NCBI RefSeq assembly: GCF_001507665.1
Contig: NZ_CP013910.1
Span: 1,115,501-1,179,500 of the forward strand
From: Deinococcus actinosclerus
Lineage (GTDB): Bacteria > Deinococcota > Deinococci > Deinococcales > Deinococcaceae
Direction: 5' to 3'
Length of the DNA stretch: 64,000 bases
Part shown: positions 28,048 to 43,785 of the stretch, in pieces
How positions within the stretch are numbered: the first letter of the stretch is position 1
Layout of the letters: each line of letters begins with the position of its first letter
Notes under the pieces: generated by a model
Told to the model about the DNA's origin: nothing
Databases searched by the model: none
The model's input: the letters and a program-made list of their open reading frames with translations, nothing else
Made by a program: the position numbers and the translations under genes

Positions 28048-28397
28048 GGGGAACCTCCGGGTTCGGTGGGGTCGGGATTGGGCTCTTCAGGGGGGAGGGT
28101 GCGCAGGTAGTCGTCGAGCCGGTCGAGCCGCTCCTCCCAGAGGGGGCGGTAGCGGGTCAGCCAGTCGTCGAGGTCGCGAAAGGGCGTGGGGCGCAGGTGG
28201 GCGACGCGGCGGTTGGCCTGGGGGTGCAGGTCGATCAGGCCGGCGCCCACGAGGACGCGCAGGTGCTTGGAGGTCTGCGGCTGGCGCAGGCCGAGGCGGT
28301 CAGCGATCTCGCCGACGCTGTGAGGCCGTTCGCGCAGGAGCTCGACGATCTGGAACCGGTGCGGGTCGGCCAGGGCGGTGAAGGTGTGGTGGTTCAA
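28044..28397 (-). CDS. ArsR family transcriptional regulator
   Basis: The 117-residue protein is a winged-helix repressor: FTALADPHRFQIVELLRERPHSVGEIADRLGLRQPQTSKHLRVLVGAGLIDLHPQ contains the recognition helix (QPQTSKHLRVL). The Cys residues of the metal-sensing ArsR subgroup are absent, so it belongs to the non-metal type usually paired with SRPBCC proteins. The start is a TTG at 28397 with AGGAGG upstream. Its promoter region contains palindromes at 28441-28474, which suggests autoregulation of the two-gene operon. Confidence 0.88.
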   Translation of the reverse strand: MNHHTFTALADPHRFQIVELLRERPHSVGEIADRLGLRQPQTSKHLRVLVGAGLIDLHPQANRRVAHLRPTPFRDLDDWLTRYRPLWEERLDRLDDYLRTLPPEEPNPDPTEPGGSP

Positions 28398-28438
28398 GCG
28401 GCGCGTGACCTCCTATTGAAGTGTTCTGTTCTGAACGT

Positions 28439-28474
28439 AGTATGCCTTAATCGGAATATTCCTGTCAAGGCATA
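28439..28474 (-). promoter_or_regulatory. promoter and operator of the ArsR-SRPBCC operon
   Basis: On the minus strand TTGACA (28468-28463) and CATACT (28444-28439) are spaced by 18 bases. The spacer contains the perfect palindrome GGAATATTCC (28453-28462), and outer arms TATGCCTT/AAGGCATA (28441-28448 and 28467-28474) enclose it. A repressor bound here would cover the promoter. Confidence 0.7.
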
Positions 28475-28520
28475 TAAGGAGCACAGCTGCGGGGCGACTC
28501 CACCCCCGTCCGGTGTCAGC

Positions 28521-29504
28521 TCAGGGATGCAGCTCTCCCGCGCCCGACGCGTGGGCGTCCGGCCCCTCGATTTGCACCGTGCTGTGCGCGACGCCGAAAC
28601 GGGCCGCCACCGCCTCCACCTCGCGCAGCAGCCCGGCATCTGCCGACGGGGCCACCAGATGGGCGGTCAGGTTGTTAACGCCACCGGTCACGCTCCACAC
28701 GTGCAGGTCGTGCACGTCCTCCACGCCGGGCAGGGCGCGCAGCTCGGCGCGCAGGGCGTCCAGATCCAGCCCGCGCGGCACGCCTTCGAGCAGGACGTTG
28801 ACGCTGGCGCGCAGCAGCGCCCAGGTGCGCGGCAGCACCCACAGGCCGATGCCAGCGCCCAGCAGCGGGTCCACCCACGTCCAGCCGGTGAAGCGGATCA
28901 GCAGCGCCCCCAGGATCACGGCGACGCTGCCCAGCAGGTCGCCCATGACCTCCAGGTACGCCGAGCGCATGTTCAGGCTCTCACGCTGCCCCCCGGCCAG
29001 GATACGGGCGCTGATCAGGTTCACCACCAGCCCCAGCACCGCGACGATCAGCATGGGGGTGGCCTGCACCTCGACCGGCTGCGCGAAGCGCCGCGCGGCC
29101 TCCACGAGCACGTAGATGCCCACCGCGAACAGCGCCCCGGCGTTCACGGCGGCGGCCAGCACCTCCGCCCGGCGGTACCCGAAGGTGCGCCGCGCGTCCG
29201 CGGGCCGCGCGCCCACCCGCAGGGCCAGCAGGGACAGGCCCAGCGCCGCCGCGTCGGTCAGCATGTGCCCCGCGTCGCTCAGCAGCGCCAGACTGCCGGA
29301 CAGGACCGCGTACACGACCTCCACGATCAGGAACCCGCCGGTCAGCAGCAGGGCCAGGGTCAGCTGCCGCGCGTTCGCGTTCGCGCCGTGGTTGTGGTCA
29401 TGCCCACCGTGACCGGACGCGTGGGCGCCGTGATCATGCCCGCTATGGCCGTGCGCGTCATGCGCGTGTTCCGCGTGGTCGTGATCGGTGGCACCGCTCG
29501 TCAT
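28521..29504 (-). CDS. cation diffusion facilitator (CzcD/ZitB-like metal exporter)
   Basis: CDF proteins export Zn2+ and related cations in exchange for protons. The 327-residue product has a His/Asp-rich N-terminus (HDHAEHAHDAHGHSGHDHG) for metal capture. Six transmembrane helices follow, with the transport-site motifs SDAGHMLTD (helix 2) and EVMGDLLGS (helix 5). The C-terminal cytoplasmic domain carries VEDVHDLHVWSVTGG. The start is put at ATG 29504, directly before the His-rich region; an in-frame start at 29579 would add 25 residues with no recognisable feature. It lies upstream of the ArsR operon on the same strand but has about 120 bases of separating DNA. Confidence 0.9.
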   Translation of the reverse strand: MTSGATDHDHAEHAHDAHGHSGHDHGAHASGHGGHDHNHGANANARQLTLALLLTGGFLIVEVVYAVLSGSLALLSDAGHMLTDAAALGLSLLALRVGARPADARRTFGYRRAEVLAAAVNAGALFAVGIYVLVEAARRFAQPVEVQATPMLIVAVLGLVVNLISARILAGGQRESLNMRSAYLEVMGDLLGSVAVILGALLIRFTGWTWVDPLLGAGIGLWVLPRTWALLRASVNVLLEGVPRGLDLDALRAELRALPGVEDVHDLHVWSVTGGVNNLTAHLVAPSADAGLLREVEAVAARFGVAHSTVQIEGPDAHASGAGELHP

Positions 29505-29586
29505 GACCCGAGGGTCGCACCCATAGGCCCACGGCAGATGCGACCCCCGTTCACGAGACCTGCACGCAGAACAGCCCAACGCCGGT

Positions 29587-30105
29587 TCAGTCCAGCACGG
29601 CCACGCCCCGCGCGGCGAGCGCCTGCGCGAAGGCGTCCGGGTCGGCGGGCGTCAGGTAGTACGGCGTGCCGCCCCGCTCGACGATCAGGCCGCCACGCGT
29701 GTTCGACGCGATGGCCTGCACGCTGCGGTACCCGGCCCCCGTGAAGGTGTAGGTCCCGGTGTAGTAGCCGGGCAGGCCCACCCCGCCCATCTTCAGGCCC
29801 AGCCCGCCGTCGGTGCGGCGCACGCGCAGCTCGCGGTACGGCCACTCGAAGGTGCCGGAAAAGCGACTGACACGCAGGCCCGTGTCGGTCAGGGTGTACG
29901 AGAGCCGCCGGGGCAGCTGCACGAACAGGGCGGCCAGCCCCACGCCCAGCAGGGTCAGCGCCACGCTGCCCGCCACCGGCAGGGGCTTGCCTGCGCCGTC
30001 GTCCGGCATCCAGGCGGTCACGATCAGGAGCAGAGGCGCCAGCCACACCAGCGCCCGGAACCAGACGGGCGAGGTGGGCGGCGCGGCCGACAGCGGGGGG
30101 GGCAT
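29587..30105 (-). CDS. bacterial PH-domain-like membrane protein
   Basis: The 172-residue protein has two N-terminal membrane helices (FRALVWLAPLLLIVTAW and SVALTLLGVGLAALFVQ). A soluble part with the beta-rich pattern of bacterial PH/DUF1648-type domains follows: LSYTLTDTGLRVSRFSGTFEWPYRELRVRR. There is no established function. It is separated by four bases from the radA stop upstream of it, so it is probably translated from the radA message. The start is ATG 30105. Confidence 0.65.
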   Translation of the reverse strand: MPPPLSAAPPTSPVWFRALVWLAPLLLIVTAWMPDDGAGKPLPVAGSVALTLLGVGLAALFVQLPRRLSYTLTDTGLRVSRFSGTFEWPYRELRVRRTDGGLGLKMGGVGLPGYYTGTYTFTGAGYRSVQAIASNTRGGLIVERGGTPYYLTPADPDAFAQALAARGVAVLD

Positions 30106-30109
30106 ACCG

Positions 30110-31484
<1,375 letters not shown>

Positions 31485-31492
<8 letters not shown>

Positions 31493-31766
31493 GCGCGCCG
31501 GGGCGGCCGTCCGCCCGCCAGTAGGTCCCGTCCTGCGTGGCGAGGTAGTCGCCGTCCACGAGTTCGGTCAGCAGGAAGCTGGGGTCTTCCAGGGTGCTGT
31601 GGTCAGCCAGGATCTGCTCGGCCTGCCCCTGGTCGTAGGACACGCCGGGCTCGAACAGTCCGGTGAGGTAGTCGAGAATGGCGAGCTGGTGCGCGCGGCG
31701 GCGGTCGCTGGGCCACCCGGTGATGCGGCCGTGTTCGTCCTGAAAATCGAGGATGCTCTTCGTCAT
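31485..31766 (-). CDS. DUF2087-like small protein
   Basis: The 93-residue protein [19 protein letters not shown]... contains the DUF2087 helix-turn pattern: [58 protein letters not shown], followed by a small beta hairpin GTYWRADG. Such domains often occur beside transcription factors, but the activity is not known. TACGAT lies six bases before the ATG, predicting a leaderless transcript that would also carry radA. The eight-base overlap with radA supports a two-gene unit. Confidence 0.75.
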
Positions 31767-32080
31767 CCCGCCATCGTAGCGGACGCGCGGCGGGTGGATG
31801 GTTCCCGCGCCCCGCATTGACGTGATCACGCCACAGGAGCGCACCCAACCCCTGGATCGGGAATCCGCGTATACCTGCTGCCGGGTAGTCCCCTGATCGG
31901 ACGGCCACAGACCTCGGAGGCACGAACGTGACTCTCACCCTCATGGACGCCGCGACCACCACAGGCGGGAGTGTCGCCCCGAACCGTGGCGACTGGGACC
32001 ACGACCGGGCAGTTCTGCGCGCAGGGAACGTGAAGCCCGGCCTGCCGTGGCCTGCCCCTACACCGGCCAGACGTAAATGG
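31767..32080. other. intergenic region between clpC and the DUF2087 gene
   Basis: About 310 bases. They hold the upstream region of the DUF2087-radA unit and, on the plus strand, a GTG-started reading frame at 31928 with a good GGAGG site that runs into clpC antisense. I see no known domain in it and do not accept it as a gene. Confidence 0.5.
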
Positions 32081-32114
32081 GCAGGAGGCCCCGGCCGGCG
32101 CCGGAGCCTCCTGC
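32081..32114 (-). terminator. clpC terminator
   Basis: GCAGGAGGC pairs with GCCTCCTGC; an inner CCGG/CCGG helix continues the stem. It lies ten bases beyond the clpC stop. Confidence 0.75.
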
Positions 32115-32123
32115 CGGACCCGC

Positions 32124-34364
<2,241 letters not shown>

Positions 34365-34626
34365 GGGAACCCCCTAGGGAAAGCGCGGCAGGGGCGCGGT
34401 GAGCGGTGGCAGGGACAGAACGACTGTCGCGGGAGGAAGGAACGCGGAGCGGAACGGGGTGACAGCCTGAGTGTAGGGTAGCGCCGCCCCCTGGCGGAAG
34501 GCTGGGGAAACCTTACGATCTGCGCACACCGGATCCACACCCGGGACTGTAGCGCGGCGCCCCTGACGGGGGTCTTTCCTCGTCTGCGCGGCCTTCAGGG
34601 GCTGGGCTCCCGCTAGGCTGGCAGGC

Positions 34627-35061
34627 GTGAGCGACCACGAGCCCCCGACCGACCCCCGCGCCCGTGACGTGATCTTCGGGACGCAGCAGGCGCGCATTCA
34701 GCAGCGGCTCGACGAACTGGACCCGGATCTGGGCCGCTACATCCGCGACTTCGCCTACGACACGGTGTACGACCGCCCCGCCCTTGCGCTGAAGACGAAG
34801 GAACTGATCGCCTGCGCGCTGCTGGTCTCCCTGGGCAGTCCGCCGGAACTGCGCACCCACATCCGGGGCGCCCTGAACGCCGGCGCGACCGAGGCGGAGG
34901 TGCGTGACGCCCTGATGATGTGTGTGCCGTACCTGGGCTTTCCCCGCACGGTGGCGGCCTTCGAGGTGCTGCGTCAGCACCTCCAGGGCAGGGAGAGGGA
35001 CGGCACGACACGACCGGCCCCCACAGGGGAGGCCGGTCAGGGTGAGGGAGAAGGTCAGTAG
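34627..35061 (+). CDS. carboxymuconolactone decarboxylase-like (AhpD-type) protein
   Basis: The 144-residue protein fits the CMD family: [78 protein letters not shown]. The usual Cys-x-x-Cys of AhpD is not present, only single Cys residues, so peroxidase-coupled activity is doubtful and the protein is closer to the decarboxylase branch. TAGGCT seven bases upstream of the GTG start suggests a leaderless message. The last bases of the gene carry the terminator hairpin of the convergent outer-membrane gene and overlap its stop by seven bases. Confidence 0.82.
   Translation: MSDHEPPTDPRARDVIFGTQQARIQQRLDELDPDLGRYIRDFAYDTVYDRPALALKTKELIACALLVSLGSPPELRTHIRGALNAGATEAEVRDALMMCVPYLGFPRTVAAFEVLRQHLQGRERDGTTRPAPTGEAGQGEGEGQ
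35012..35038 (-). terminator. terminator of the outer-membrane gene, inside the CMD gene
   Basis: GACCGGCC pairs with GGCCGGTC around an 11-base loop. It is placed for the minus-strand outer-membrane gene but lies within the last codons of the plus-strand CMD gene. Confidence 0.6.
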
Positions 35062-35735
35062 CTGGTCTTCAGGCCGACGCGGGCCTTGAAGACGGTGCCG
35101 GGGCGCACGAAGGTGTTGTCGAAGGTGCTGTACGAGCCGTCGTTGGTGGCGATGGAGTCGGTGTTGCCGTTGCCGTCGTCCGTGCGGATGGTGGACTTGA
35201 AGTAGTGGTCGACGCCCAGGTCGCCCACGAGGCTCAGGCCGCCGGTCAGGGCGTAGCTCACCATGACGCCCGCGCCGATGCCGAAGGCGTTGCTGCTGTA
35301 GGTGGTCGAGCCGAGGCTGCCGAAGTCCGCGACGCTGCGGAACATGCCGTAGCGACCGCCGCCGTACAGGGTGGCGTCTACGCCGGGGGTCAGTTCGCCC
35401 AGCCCGTAGGTGCCGTCGAGCGAGACGACGGTGTGGCTGCCGGATTCGCTGGCGCGGCCCTCGGCCTTGGCCTTGCCGAAGGTGTCGTTGGGTCCGGAGA
35501 TGCCGGGCAGTTCGGGGCTGCTGTCGTTGATGGCGTCGGCGGCGCGGGTGTAGGCCACGCCGGCCTTCACGCCGACCGGGCCGGCCACGTTGGGGGCGTG
35601 CACGAAGAACTCACCGCTGAGGCCGCTGGCGTAGCCGCCGGTCAGGCCGAGTTCGATGCCGTTGAGGCTCTGGGCGCCCGCCGTGGCGGTGGTGGCGGCG
35701 ACAGTCAGCAGGATGATGGGCAGCAGCTTCTTCAT
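35055..35735 (-). CDS. outer-membrane beta-barrel protein
   Basis: The 226-residue protein begins with a signal peptide ([22 protein letters not shown]). It then shows alternating hydrophobic/aromatic strands typical of small barrels: [86 protein letters not shown]. It ends in [11 protein letters not shown], a C-terminal aromatic residue as in outer-membrane proteins. Function beyond envelope structure or porin activity is not evident. Its promoter region is shared with etfB on the other strand. Confidence 0.78.
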   Translation of the reverse strand: MKKLLPIILLTVAATTATAGAQSLNGIELGLTGGYASGLSGEFFVHAPNVAGPVGVKAGVAYTRAADAINDSSPELPGISGPNDTFGKAKAEGRASESGSHTVVSLDGTYGLGELTPGVDATLYGGGRYGMFRSVADFGSLGSTTYSSNAFGIGAGVMVSYALTGGLSLVGDLGVDHYFKSTIRTDDGNGNTDSIATNDGSYSTFDNTFVRPGTVFKARVGLKTSY

Positions 35736-35995
35736 GAGTGGTAGCGTCGGGCCTGAACGTGAGAAGCTTCCCTGAGCTGCGTGACTGAAGATTAAGACGC
35801 CCGGGAGCATGAAGGTCTCATGTCGAAGATGAGAAGGGCGCGGTCGTCCTCCCGGTCGGGTGTGCCGCAGGCGGGCTTGCGGGTGGGGCGTCCCGATCTG
35901 CTAAACTTGAACTCAGTCCAATTTGGCATGCTGGGGCGACCGGCGTCAGCCGCCACCGCACCAGCCGTGAGTGCAGAACTCTTCCCGGAGGCTCC

Positions 35996-36757
35996 ATGAA
36001 CATCCTGATCCTAGTCCGCCAAGTACCCGACGCCGAAGCGCGCGTCAAGATCAACGCCCAGCAGGTCGACCTCGACGGCGCCACCCTCGTCATCGACGGG
36101 ATGGACGAGTACGGCGTGGAAGAAGCCCTGCGCCTGCGCGAGAGCGGCGCGCCCATCGAGCAGATCATCGCGCTCGCCATCGGCCCCAAGCGCAACGAGG
36201 ACGCCCTGCGCACCGCCCTGGCGATGGGCGTCGACCGCGCCATCCACGTCGAGACCGACGAGAAGTTCGACGCCGTGACCCTCAGCCGCGTCGTCGCGCA
36301 GGTCGCCCAGGCCGAGAACGCCACGCTGATCCTCGCCGGCGGCCAGGAAGCCGACTGGGACTCCCAGGCTCTGGGCGCCGCCAGCGCCGAACGCCTCGGC
36401 TGGCCCCAGCTCACCTGGACGAACGAACTGAAACTCGACGGGGACACCATCACCGGCCGCCACGACGTGGACGACGGCAACGAGAGCTTCCGCGCGACCC
36501 TGCCCGCGGTGGTGACCACCCAGCAGGGCCTCAACGAGCCCCGCTACCCCACCCTGCCGAACATCATGAAGGCCAAGAAGAAGGAACTCCGCAAGGACGA
36601 TCCCGCTGGCTACGGCCTGAGCAGCAAGGTGCGCACGGTGAACGCCGAGATCCAGACCCGCGCCCGCCTGAACCGCATGATCGACGGCAAGGACGCCCAG
36701 GCCGCCGCCCAGCAGCTTCTCGACCTGCTTCGCAACGAAGCCAAGGTGATCGCATGA
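35996..36757 (+). CDS. etfB: electron transfer flavoprotein subunit beta
   Basis: EtfB, with EtfA, carries electrons from acyl-CoA and other dehydrogenases to the quinone pool. The 253-residue product has the family opening [12 protein letters not shown], the AMP-binding region [53 protein letters not shown], and the ETF-beta signature around [25 protein letters not shown]. The ATG has a strong CCGGAGG site. The stop overlaps the etfA start (ATGA), so the two subunits are made in step. No acyl-CoA dehydrogenase gene adjoins. Confidence 0.96.
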   Translation: MNILILVRQVPDAEARVKINAQQVDLDGATLVIDGMDEYGVEEALRLRESGAPIEQIIALAIGPKRNEDALRTALAMGVDRAIHVETDEKFDAVTLSRVVAQVAQAENATLILAGGQEADWDSQALGAASAERLGWPQLTWTNELKLDGDTITGRHDVDDGNESFRATLPAVVTTQQGLNEPRYPTLPNIMKAKKKELRKDDPAGYGLSSKVRTVNAEIQTRARLNRMIDGKDAQAAAQQLLDLLRNEAKVIA

Positions 36758-37701
36758 TTCTGATCGTCGCTGAACACGCCGCCGGGAAACTGGCGAAAGC
36801 CACCCTGGAAATGGTCACCGCCGCCCGTGAGTCCGGCCGCGAGGGGCCTGTCACCCTGCTCGTGCTGGGCCAGAACGTCGCTGCTGTCGCCAACGAGGCC
36901 GCCGCCGTCGCCGATCAGGTGCTCGTTGCCGACCTGCCCGGGCTCGCCACCTACAACGCCGAGGTCTGGGCCGCCGCCACCACGCAGATCGCCCAAGAAG
37001 GCGAGGCGCATACCGTCATCATCGGCGGCAGCCGCTCGGGCCGCGAGTACGCGCCCCGCGTGGCCGTGAAGCTGGACGCCGCTTACCTCGAGGACGCCAC
37101 CAAGCTCAGCAGCAACGGCGCGGCCCTCCAGGCGCAGCGCTACACCTACCTCGCCCGCGTGACCGAGACGGTCGAGGCCGACGGCACGGTCGTCGTGACC
37201 GTCAAACCCGGCTCCTTCGCGCCCGCCGCCCCCGCCGCCGCGGCCGGTGAGCAGTACGACGTCGAACTCACCCTGCCCGCCGCGCGCGTCGAGGTGACTG
37301 GCAAGAGCGTCGAGAAGAGCAGCCGCGTCGCCCTGACCGAAGCCGACGTGATCGTCACCGGCGGCCGTGGCGTGGGCAGCCCCGAGAACTTCAGCCGCTA
37401 CGTCGAGGCCCTCGCGGACAACCTCGGCGCAGGTGTGGGCGCCACGCGCGCCGTCGTGGACGCCGGCTGGCGCCCCTACGCCGAGCAGGTCGGCCAGACC
37501 GGCAAGACCGTGCAGCCCAAGGCGTATATCGCGCTGGGCGTCAGCGGCGCCGTGCAGCACCTGAGCGGCATGGGCAAGAGCAAGAACATCATCGCCATCA
37601 ACAAGGACGCCGAAGCCCCGATCTTCAAGGTCGCGGACTACGGCATCGTCGGCGACATCAACGAGATCGTCCCCGCGCTGATCGAAGCCAGCCGCAAGTA
37701 A
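36754..37701 (+). CDS. etfA: electron transfer flavoprotein subunit alpha
   Basis: The 315-residue FAD-binding subunit pairs with EtfB. Seen are the N-terminal [55 protein letters not shown], the hallmark FAD segment [73 protein letters not shown], and the terminal [32 protein letters not shown]. The start overlaps the etfB stop by four bases, and a perfect 15-bp terminator hairpin follows. Confidence 0.96.
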   Translation: MILIVAEHAAGKLAKATLEMVTAARESGREGPVTLLVLGQNVAAVANEAAAVADQVLVADLPGLATYNAEVWAAATTQIAQEGEAHTVIIGGSRSGREYAPRVAVKLDAAYLEDATKLSSNGAALQAQRYTYLARVTETVEADGTVVVTVKPGSFAPAAPAAAAGEQYDVELTLPAARVEVTGKSVEKSSRVALTEADVIVTGGRGVGSPENFSRYVEALADNLGAGVGATRAVVDAGWRPYAEQVGQTGKTVQPKAYIALGVSGAVQHLSGMGKSKNIIAINKDAEAPIFKVADYGIVGDINEIVPALIEASRK

Positions 37702-37736
37702 ACGGGCGTGGGCCCTGCGCCCACCGTTCCTGAAAG

Positions 37737-37770
37737 AAGCCCGCCTGCTGCGGGGGCAGCAGGCGGGCTT
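37737..37770 (+). terminator. etfBA terminator
   Basis: AAGCCCGCCTGCTGC pairs perfectly with GCAGCAGGCGGGCTT around a GGGG loop, 36 bases after etfA. Confidence 0.9.
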
Positions 37771-37875
37771 CGCGCCGTTCTGCTGACGCCCCACCACACC
37801 GCAGGTCACGCCCCGCCCATTGAGCGTGCCTTATGCCTCGGGGCCCCTGGGGCGGGCGTCCGTGACACTGGGGGC

Positions 37876-38625
37876 ATGACGGACGTTTCGAATGGTGTGG
37901 TGGTGACGGGTGCGGCGCGGGGAATCGGCCGGGCGATCGCGGAACTGTACGCGGAACGGGGCTGGCGGGTCCTGAGTGCCGACCTGAGCCTCCCGCCGAA
38001 CCTGCGCGGCCAGCGGCGCGTGAAGGCGGACGTGAGTACCGCCGCCGGGCGGGAACGGATCGTGCGCGCGGCGCGGGAGATGGGCGGCGTGCAGGTGCTC
38101 GTGAACAACGCGGCGTTCCAGGGCGCGCACGGCAGCGTGCTGGACGTCAGCGAGCGCGGCTGGGCCCGCACCCTGAACGTGAACCTGACCGCCCCGCTGC
38201 TGCTCACGCGGGCGCTGGTGGACCTGCTGCCGCGCGGCGCGGCCGTGGTGAACGTGGCGAGCGTGCAGGGCCTGTTCGCGGAGCCGGGCAACGCGGCGTA
38301 CAACGCCAGCAAGGGCGGCCTCGTGAACCTGACCCGCGCCATGGCCCTCGATCTCGCGCCGCACGGCCTGCGGGTCAACGCGGTCGCGCCGGGCGCGATC
38401 AGCACCGAGGCAGTCCTCCAGAGCATCACGGAGAGCGACGACCCGGAGCAGACCCGGCAGGACTACGAGGACCTGCACGCCCTGCGCCGCCTGGGCACGC
38501 CGCGCGAGGTCGCGCAGGTCGTGTACTTCCTGGGCAGCGAGGAGGCCGCGTTCATGACCGGCTCGATCGTGCCGGTGGACGGCGGGATGACCGCGTCGTT
38601 CATGATGGCCGGCCGCCCGGTGTGA
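37876..38625 (+). CDS. short-chain dehydrogenase/reductase
   Basis: The 249-residue protein is a classical SDR. The NAD(P)-binding motif GAARGIG is at about 12-18, the structural NNAA is in [10 protein letters not shown], the catalytic Ser is in VNVASVQGL, and the Tyr-x-x-x-Lys pair is in [18 protein letters not shown]. The C-terminal part ([10 protein letters not shown]...[36 protein letters not shown]) is typical of the family. The substrate is not predictable. GACACT six bases before the ATG at 37876 indicates a leaderless start. A 16-bp terminator stem follows. Confidence 0.92.
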   Translation: MTDVSNGVVVTGAARGIGRAIAELYAERGWRVLSADLSLPPNLRGQRRVKADVSTAAGRERIVRAAREMGGVQVLVNNAAFQGAHGSVLDVSERGWARTLNVNLTAPLLLTRALVDLLPRGAAVVNVASVQGLFAEPGNAAYNASKGGLVNLTRAMALDLAPHGLRVNAVAPGAISTEAVLQSITESDDPEQTRQDYEDLHALRRLGTPREVAQVVYFLGSEEAAFMTGSIVPVDGGMTASFMMAGRPV

Positions 38626-38626
38626 C

Positions 38627-38680
38627 GGGCGGGCAGCGGGGCACGGCCAACACCGCACCCCCACGCCCCGCTGCCCGCCC
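38627..38680. terminator. bidirectional terminator between the SDR gene and dsbB
   Basis: A perfect 16-bp stem (38627-38642 with 38665-38680) encloses a 22-base loop between two converging genes. Confidence 0.75.
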
Positions 38681-38690
38681 TGGTCGTCCG

Positions 38691-39122
38691 TCAGATCGTG
38701 CGGCTGCGCCGCCAGCTCAGCAGGCCGATGATGAGCGTGAAGGCAATCATGCTCAGGACCGGAATGGTGAGGACAGTGTTCAGCGGTGAGTTCATGCCCC
38801 ACACCGGCCAGGGCGTGCCGCACGACGCGCTGGGGTCGGCGGTGCAGGCGCGCAGGACGGGCACGACACCCCACGTTTCGAGGTTCTGGTACAGCGCGAT
38901 CAGCACGCCGGTCCCGGCCAGAGGCAGGGCGTAGCGGCGCACGTGCAGGTCGCCGGTCAGGGCCGCGACGCCCAGGATGATGGCCAGCGGGTACATGCAG
39001 ATGCGCTGGAACCAGCACAGGACGCACGGATTGAAGTGGCGGATCTCGCTGAAGTACAGGCTGCCCAGCGTGGCGATCAGGGACACGACCCACGCGGCGT
39101 ACAGGCGGTTGTCGCGGCTCAC
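38691..39122 (-). CDS. disulfide bond formation protein DsbB (BdbC-like)
   Basis: DsbB reoxidises DsbA-type thiol oxidases and passes electrons to quinone. The 143-residue protein has four transmembrane helices. The first redox pair is in [15 protein letters not shown] (Cys-x-x-Cys), and the second pair is in [15 protein letters not shown] in the second periplasmic loop, both as in BdbC/DsbB. It starts with a GTG and lies three bases after the stop of the thioredoxin-fold gene upstream, so the two form a disulfide operon. Confidence 0.92.
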   Translation of the reverse strand: MSRDNRLYAAWVVSLIATLGSLYFSEIRHFNPCVLCWFQRICMYPLAIILGVAALTGDLHVRRYALPLAGTGVLIALYQNLETWGVVPVLRACTADPSASCGTPWPVWGMNSPLNTVLTIPVLSMIAFTLIIGLLSWRRSRTI

Positions 39123-39125
39123 GGC

Positions 39126-39794
39126 TTACTTCGCGGCGTCGATGGCGGCGCCGATGTCGGCGGCGGTGGCGTTGACCTGCTTGCCGTTCACGAACACGGT
39201 GGGCGTGCCGGTCACGCGGGCCTTGACGACCTGCGCTTCCATGGCGTCCACGCGGGCGGCGGTGGCGTCGCTGTCCAGGCACTCGGCGAACTTGCTCTGT
39301 TCGAGGGTTTCGAGGTTCCCGGCGAGTTCCTTCAGACGGCTCTTGGTGGCCCAGACGGTGTTCTCGTCGCCCTGCGCGCGGAACAGGATGGGCTTGAAGG
39401 CGTTGAAGGCGTCGTTGCCGCCCTGGTCGTACACGCACAGAGCGGCCTGGGCAGCGAGCTTGCTGTCGTCGGTGGGCAGGCCACGCCCCTCGGCCAGGAA
39501 GGGCCACAGCAGCGAGTACTGCTTGATCTTGCCGGTATCCACGTACTTCGTCTTCAGTTCGGGCGCGACGGTCGCCTCGAAGTTCTGGCAGACGGGGCAC
39601 TTGAAGTCCTCGACGACCACGACGTCCACCGGGGCGCTCTCCTGCCCGGCGAAGGGGACGCCCTTGAGGTCGAAGGTGGCGATCCCGGCGGCGGGCTTGC
39701 CCTGCACGGCGAACACGGCCAGGCCGATGAGGACGGCGGCGATCAGCGTGCCGATCACCAGGAACATGCGGTTGGGGTTGCTGTTGGCGGTCAT
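39126..39794 (-). CDS. DsbA-family thiol:disulfide oxidoreductase, membrane anchored
   Basis: The 222-residue protein has an N-terminal membrane anchor ([22 protein letters not shown]) and a thioredoxin/DsbA-type domain. The active site is Cys-Pro-Val-Cys in [18 protein letters not shown], and the cis-Pro loop is [13 protein letters not shown]. The helical insertion of DsbA proteins lies between them. It most likely introduces disulfides into exported proteins and is recharged by the DsbB encoded three bases downstream. TTACACT about ten bases before the ATG predicts a very short or absent leader. Confidence 0.9.
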   Translation of the reverse strand: MTANSNPNRMFLVIGTLIAAVLIGLAVFAVQGKPAAGIATFDLKGVPFAGQESAPVDVVVVEDFKCPVCQNFEATVAPELKTKYVDTGKIKQYSLLWPFLAEGRGLPTDDSKLAAQAALCVYDQGGNDAFNAFKPILFRAQGDENTVWATKSRLKELAGNLETLEQSKFAECLDSDATAARVDAMEAQVVKARVTGTPTVFVNGKQVNATAADIGAAIDAAK

Positions 39795-39851
39795 GGTTGG
39801 GGGCAGTGTAACGCGGGCCACGCGGGGCACGCGCCCTGATCCACATGAGAA

Positions 39852-39875
39852 CGCCCCGGCGCGGGGCTCGGGGCG
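39852..39875 (-). terminator. terminator of the uvrA operon
   Basis: CGCCCCG pairs with CGGGGCG around a ten-base G+C-rich loop, downstream of the membrane gene that ends the uvrA unit. Confidence 0.6.
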
Positions 39876-39896
39876 GCGGACGTGGGGTGCGTGACG

Positions 39897-40510
39897 TCAG
39901 GTCGTCAGGGCGGCGTCCCGTTGGGCGCGGGCGCGCAGGATCAGGCTCACGACGCGCCGCACGGCGCTGACCGTCAGGCCGATGATCATGGCGATCAGGG
40001 CAGTGCGCTGGAATTCCTCGGTGGTGGGGAGGGTCAGGCTGCCGTCCAGTTTGGTGGCAAACTTGCCCATGCCGATGATCACGCCCGCGTACAGCGCGGC
40101 GGCGAAGGGCAGCACGAACAGCCCGCCGGAGTGCTTGATGAGCAGTACGCCCGCCAGCGCCCCGCCCACCAGCGGCAGGATGACCGACCACTGCTCGGGC
40201 GGCGTGACGGGGCTGAAGTACCCCAGCCCGCCCAGCACCAGGGCCGCGTAGCCGTACCAGCCGTCGAACTCGTCCGCGATGATGGTCAGCGCCACCCAGG
40301 TCAGCAGGCGCACCGGCCACTCGCCGGGCGTCCACTGGAAGTACGCGAGCGCGGCCAGGGTGATCAGGCCGCCGAGCAGGTGCGCCAGGGCGCGCCCCGG
40401 CGTGATGCGGGGCGGTTCGAACTCCGGCAGGCGCGGGCGGCGGGCCCGGCGGGTGCGGGCCGGCGCGGCCGCCGGGGTGGGCTGGGGGGCGGGGGCAGAG
40501 TCGGGCGCGG

Positions 40511-40514
<4 letters not shown>
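39897..40514 (-). CDS. membrane protein of unknown function, coupled to uvrA
   Basis: The 205-residue protein has a proline- and arginine-rich cytoplasmic N-terminus of about 40 residues and then five hydrophobic segments ([92 protein letters not shown]). No family is recognised. The start overlaps the uvrA stop by four bases (ATGA), so it is translationally coupled to uvrA. Its function may relate to that context, but nothing in the sequence shows a link to DNA repair. Confidence 0.7.
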
Positions 40515-43636
<3,122 letters not shown>

Positions 43637-43688
43637 GGTGTGGCTCCTCGTGCGCGGCCTGGCATGGGTGCGGCGGGCCGCCGGAAAG

Positions 43689-43705
43689 TTACGTTGCGTG
43701 CGTAA
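43689..43705. promoter_or_regulatory. candidate RDRM (DdrO operator) at uvrA
   Basis: TTACGTTGCGTGCGTAA is a 17-bp sequence with perfect five-base outer arms (TTACG/CGTAA). It lies about 53 bases upstream of the uvrA start and downstream of the -10 box TACACT (43739-43734, minus strand), a typical repressor position. RDRM sites are known in front of uvrA in Deinococcus. Confidence 0.65.
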
Positions 43706-43733
43706 GGTCGCCCCTGCGCTTCGGAAACGAGAC

Positions 43734-43739
43734 AGTGTA
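43734..43739 (-). promoter_or_regulatory. -10 box of uvrA
   Basis: TACACT on the minus strand about 100 bases before the uvrA TTG; no convincing -35 match was seen at the expected distance. Confidence 0.5.
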
Positions 43740-43785
43740 GCAGGTCACCCCGGTATTCTGCTATGACCCTCGGCCTCATCCTTCA

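Noticed and set aside
35891..35950. Possible promoter and operator in front of etfB (TTGAAC with a downstream CATGCT)
   Set aside because: The spacing of about 15 bases is poor and no clear symmetric operator was found.
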